Assembly: GCF_003947435.1 (NCBI RefSeq)
Contig: NZ_RCOS01000167.1
Span: forward strand, 1 to 32,838
Direction: 5' to 3'
Source: Candidatus Methanodesulfokora washburnensis
GTDB lineage: Archaea > Korarchaeota > Korarchaeia > Korarchaeales > Korarchaeaceae
Length of the DNA stretch: 32,838 bases
Both the position numbers and the translations under genes were made by a program. Below the pieces are notes generated by a model that made no database searches, was not told where the DNA came from, and worked only from the letters and a program-made list of their open reading frames with translations. Positions 31,099 to 32,838 of this stretch are shown piece after piece (position 1 is the stretch's first letter; each line of letters opens with the position of its first letter).

Positions 31099-31254
31099 TT
31101 GAAAGTATGTCCTGTATGCGGAAGCAAGAGGATAATGAAGATATCACCTTTATCCGGATGGCTTACCCCAGAGGAGTGGTTTTGCCCTGATTGTGGCTAC
31201 AGGGGACCGATATATGGAGAGCTAGAGGAGGAGAATTCTACAAGTGAAGAGTAA
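31099..31254 (+). CDS. Small zinc-ribbon protein, 51 aa
   Basis: This short gene begins with TTG at 31099, eight bases after GAGGT (31086-31090). The product starts LKVCPVCGSKRIMKISPLSG and continues WLTPEEWFCPDCGYRGPIYG with an acidic tail, giving two CPxCG knuckles (Cys4, Cys7, Cys29, Cys32) for one zinc. Tiny zinc-ribbon proteins of this type are common in archaea, and partners include transcription, RNA-processing or ribosome-associated complexes. The specific role is unknown. The cysteine pattern and ribosome-binding site make it a convincing gene despite its size. Confidence 0.78.
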   Translation: MKVCPVCGSKRIMKISPLSGWLTPEEWFCPDCGYRGPIYGELEEENSTSEE

Positions 31255-31265
31255 TATTTTTATCC
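31252..31265 (+). promoter_or_regulatory. TATA box for the M42 aminopeptidase gene
   Basis: taatatttttatcc overlaps the zinc-ribbon stop codon and lies about 29 bases before the ATG at 31287, giving a leaderless message and supporting that start over the TTG at 31269. Confidence 0.45.
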
Positions 31266-31286
31266 TCATTGTCAACAGCAAGCCTT

Positions 31287-32327
31287 ATGGAACATGAAGA
31301 TATATTCGATATACTAAGAAAGCTTGCCTCAGTTCCTACTGTTACAGGATATGAGCAGAATGCAAGAGAAACCATTAAGGAACTTCTATCCGGCTATGTG
31401 GATGATTTTTGGACAACTTCATGGGATAATAGTGTGGCTGTGATAAATCCGGCAGGAAAGAAAAGACTTCTCTTTGCAGCCCATGTAGATCAAATAGGTT
31501 TTATCGTTACAAGTATAGATGAATCGGGCTATCTTAAATTCTCGCCGATAGGAGGCTGGGACGCAAGAGTAGCTTACGGAAGCAAGGTCACTGTGATAAC
31601 TTCAAAAGGAAGCATAAGAGGAGTTATAGGAACTATTCCTCCTCATCTTATGAAGGAAAAGGAGAAGAAGATAGATTTCAAGGAACTTGTGATAGATATA
31701 GGTGTTGATAGCAAAAAAGAAGCTGAAGAAGCTGGTGTTAGAGTGGGAGATTATATAGCGCTTCACTCGGAGCCGGAATTAATAGGAAAGCACAGAGTTA
31801 TAGGCTCAGGCATGGACGATAAGGCAGGCTTAGCTTCAATAATATATGCAGCAAGAATGCTTGCCACTAGGAAAAATGAGCTAGGAGACATATCTGTCTA
31901 CTTTGTGGCAACAGTACAGGAGGAGATAGGATTAAGGGGCGCAAGCATGATAGGATACGAGTTAAAGCCTGATGTAGCAGTAATTGTGGACGTGACTCAT
32001 GCAAAATCCCCTGAAACAAAGGAAATAGCCTTCGTAGAGCTTGGAAAAGGTCCTGTTATATCTATAGGTCCGATATATCACAGAGAGATAACGGAATCCC
32101 TCATAGAGATTGCTGAGAAGCATGGGATAATGTATCAGAGAGAGGCAGATCCAAGAGGAGCAGGAACAGATGCATGGGCAATTCAGATAGCTAGAGGAGG
32201 AGTTAAGACAGGTCTTGTTTCAGTACCCAATAGGTATATGCATAGCGGCGTTGAGATGGTGGATCTCAGGGATATGTTCAATTTAGCTAGGCTTCTGGTT
32301 GAGTATTCAGTTTCTATGAAAATTTGA
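31287..32327 (+). CDS. M42-family metallo-aminopeptidase (glutamyl/TET-type)
   Basis: The 346-residue protein has M42 motifs: FAAHVDQIGF (first metal His, about 63-72), SGMDDKAGLAS (bridging Asp, about 174), VQEEIGLRGAS (catalytic Glu-Glu, about 210-220), IVDVTHA (Asp, about 232-238), GAGTDAWAIQIARGGVKTG and NRYMHSGVE (last metal His). M42 enzymes form tetrahedral dodecamers that trim peptides released by the proteasome in hyperthermophiles. The start ATG at 31287 is preferred because of the TATA box about 29 bases upstream; TTG 31269 is the longer alternative. The catalytic residues are intact. Substrate side-chain preference cannot be told from sequence. Confidence 0.93.
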   Translation: MEHEDIFDILRKLASVPTVTGYEQNARETIKELLSGYVDDFWTTSWDNSVAVINPAGKKRLLFAAHVDQIGFIVTSIDESGYLKFSPIGGWDARVAYGSKVTVITSKGSIRGVIGTIPPHLMKEKEKKIDFKELVIDIGVDSKKEAEEAGVRVGDYIALHSEPELIGKHRVIGSGMDDKAGLASIIYAARMLATRKNELGDISVYFVATVQEEIGLRGASMIGYELKPDVAVIVDVTHAKSPETKEIAFVELGKGPVISIGPIYHREITESLIEIAEKHGIMYQREADPRGAGTDAWAIQIARGGVKTGLVSVPNRYMHSGVEMVDLRDMFNLARLLVEYSVSMKI

Positions 32328-32342
32328 GCGTGAATAAAAAAG

Positions 32343-32353
32343 TATTTAAATTT
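32343..32353 (+). promoter_or_regulatory. TATA box for the NifX-like gene
   Basis: tatttaaattt is centred about 25 bases before the ATG at 32372, fixing that leaderless start over the ATG at 32324. Confidence 0.5.
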
Positions 32354-32371
32354 GCCGAGGATGCCCACCAT

Positions 32372-32716
32372 ATGTCAGTGAGACTTGCTATACCCACATG
32401 GTCTGATGAAGGACTGGATTCAGAAGTTCATCCCAGACCACTTGGATCCCCTTTTATGGCAATAATAGAGGTAAGGGATAAGGAAGCTAAGCTAGTGGAG
32501 GTAGTGAGGAACCCCATATCTTCTCTTTTGATTCCTAGTAGAGAAATAAGCCTCGCATCTTGGCTTAAAAGCAAGAGGATAGATATCCTGATTTCCTCAA
32601 AACCATGCAGTTCTTCCGTCGTTGAGAAACTAATGGACTGGGAGATAGGTTTTCAGGTAATCGAGGGAAAAACTGTCAAGGATATTATAGATAAATACTT
32701 AAAGGGAGTTCGTTGA
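32372..32716 (+). CDS. NifX/NifB-C-type dinitrogenase iron-molybdenum cofactor-binding domain protein
   Basis: The 114-residue protein starts MSVRLAIPTWSDEGLDSEVH, with the family hallmark of an N-terminal strand followed by the D-S-x-V-x-x-x-x-G segment (VHPRPLGSPFMAIIEV). It continues with LASWLKSKRIDILISSKPCS and a helix, VEKLMDWEIGFQVIEGKTVK, then DIIDKYLKG. Stand-alone members of this ribonuclease-H-like fold occur in many non-nitrogen-fixing archaea and are thought to bind iron-sulfur or metal clusters. No nitrogenase genes are seen. The start is the ATG at 32372, from the TATA box; the gene ends just before the tnpB/reRNA locus. Confidence 0.8.
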   Translation: MSVRLAIPTWSDEGLDSEVHPRPLGSPFMAIIEVRDKEAKLVEVVRNPISSLLIPSREISLASWLKSKRIDILISSKPCSSSVVEKLMDWEIGFQVIEGKTVKDIIDKYLKGVR

Positions 32717-32724
32717 GGTGAGCT

Positions 32725-32838
32725 GCTCCACGACTAAAGTCGGGAGCTTCCAGCGTTTAGAGCAGGCTTTGCGCCTTTCCCCTCATCTGCTGGTTCGGGG
32801 GGCTCACAGCTCCCCCATCCCATGCCTCTCGTTAAGGC
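32725..32838 (-). ncRNA. reRNA (omegaRNA) 3' part of a TnpB element, continuing beyond the window
   Basis: The GC-rich, hairpin-dense minus-strand sequence ends in GCTCCCGACTTTAGTCGTGG(AGC) at 32725-32747, with the tnpB stop codon inside the hairpin. IS605-type tnpB genes overlap their guide RNA in this way. The hairpin matches the one ending the orphan element at 20435-20457 in form and spacing. The guide would begin just downstream (left of 32725). Confidence 0.6.
32734..32838 (-). CDS. tnpB: TnpB (IS605 OrfB) C-terminal fragment, gene continues off the right edge
   Basis: The minus frame is open from the right edge for 34 codons to TAG at 32734-32736: ALTRGMGWGSCEPPEPADEG then KGAKPALNAGSSRL. 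This proline/glycine-rich tail, ending in GSSRL before the stop inside a hairpin, is typical of archaeal TnpB proteins where the coding end overlaps the reRNA. TnpB is an RNA-guided nuclease of IS200/IS605 transposons. The catalytic RuvC and zinc domains would lie outside the window, so intactness cannot be judged. Confidence 0.6.
   Translation of the reverse strand, partial: ALTRGMGWGSCEPPEPADEGKGAKPALNAGSSRL

Noticed and set aside
32372-32716. Evidence of nitrogen fixation from the NifX-like protein
   Set aside because: Stand-alone domains of this family are common in organisms without nitrogenase, and no nif genes are nearby.

Overview
The window reads as chromosomal DNA of a thermophilic archaeon, most likely a crenarchaeote (Thermoproteota). 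The evidence is a one-piece reverse gyrase, an Lhr-type helicase, an archaeal aIF1, a tungsten-type aldehyde:ferredoxin oxidoreductase, AGA/AGG-rich codon use, and archaeal promoters. First genes of transcription units usually start 22-29 bases after a TATA-like box (leaderless), whereas internal genes carry GGTGAT or GGAGG ribosome-binding sites. I cannot name the genus.

Layout. 1-2437 (minus): the N-terminal 812 residues of a large secreted clan GH-A-like glycoside hydrolase, running off the left edge and interrupted by a glutamine-amidotransferase-like domain. 2803-8796 (minus): TatD hydrolase, a HhH-GPD/Fe-S DNA glycosylase homologue, two unknown proteins, carbamate kinase, aIF1 (SUI1), a dolichol-kinase-like membrane protein and an ATP-cone/nuclease fusion. 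8837-12562 (plus): a sugar-nucleotide epimerase-like protein and an Lhr helicase. 12540-15414 (minus): a tight three-gene operon for a compact, hinge-less SMC ATPase whose head motifs look like Smc5, a ScpA/Nse4-like kleisin, and a tandem winged-helix protein resembling the MAGE/Nse3 (KITE) family. This is the most striking system in the window. 15506-19513 (plus): an unknown protein and reverse gyrase. With Lhr, the SMC operon and the two nuclease/glycosylase genes, the first half of the window is rich in DNA-topology and repair functions.

19563-22884: an orphan ABC ATPase, a tnpB-less IS605-like element with a structured reRNA (omegaRNA)-like end placed directly before a membrane-protein gene, a small Rossmann/nuclease-fold protein and a four-PKD surface protein. 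22942-28380: an AOR-type tungstoenzyme with its four-cluster ferredoxin, a UbiD-type decarboxylase and, divergently, moaA-moaC, which make the pterin precursor that AOR needs.

28483-31026: a chain of overlapping very small membrane or secreted proteins, including a VirB2/CedA1/TedC-like two-helix protein and a protein with a class III (type IV prepilin) signal. Together they suggest an uncharacterised surface filament or DNA-transfer apparatus. 31099-32716: a 51-residue zinc-ribbon protein, an M42 aminopeptidase and a NifX-like protein. The right edge (32734-32838, minus) holds the last 34 codons of a tnpB gene overlapping its reRNA; its terminal hairpin matches the orphan element at 20.4 kb.
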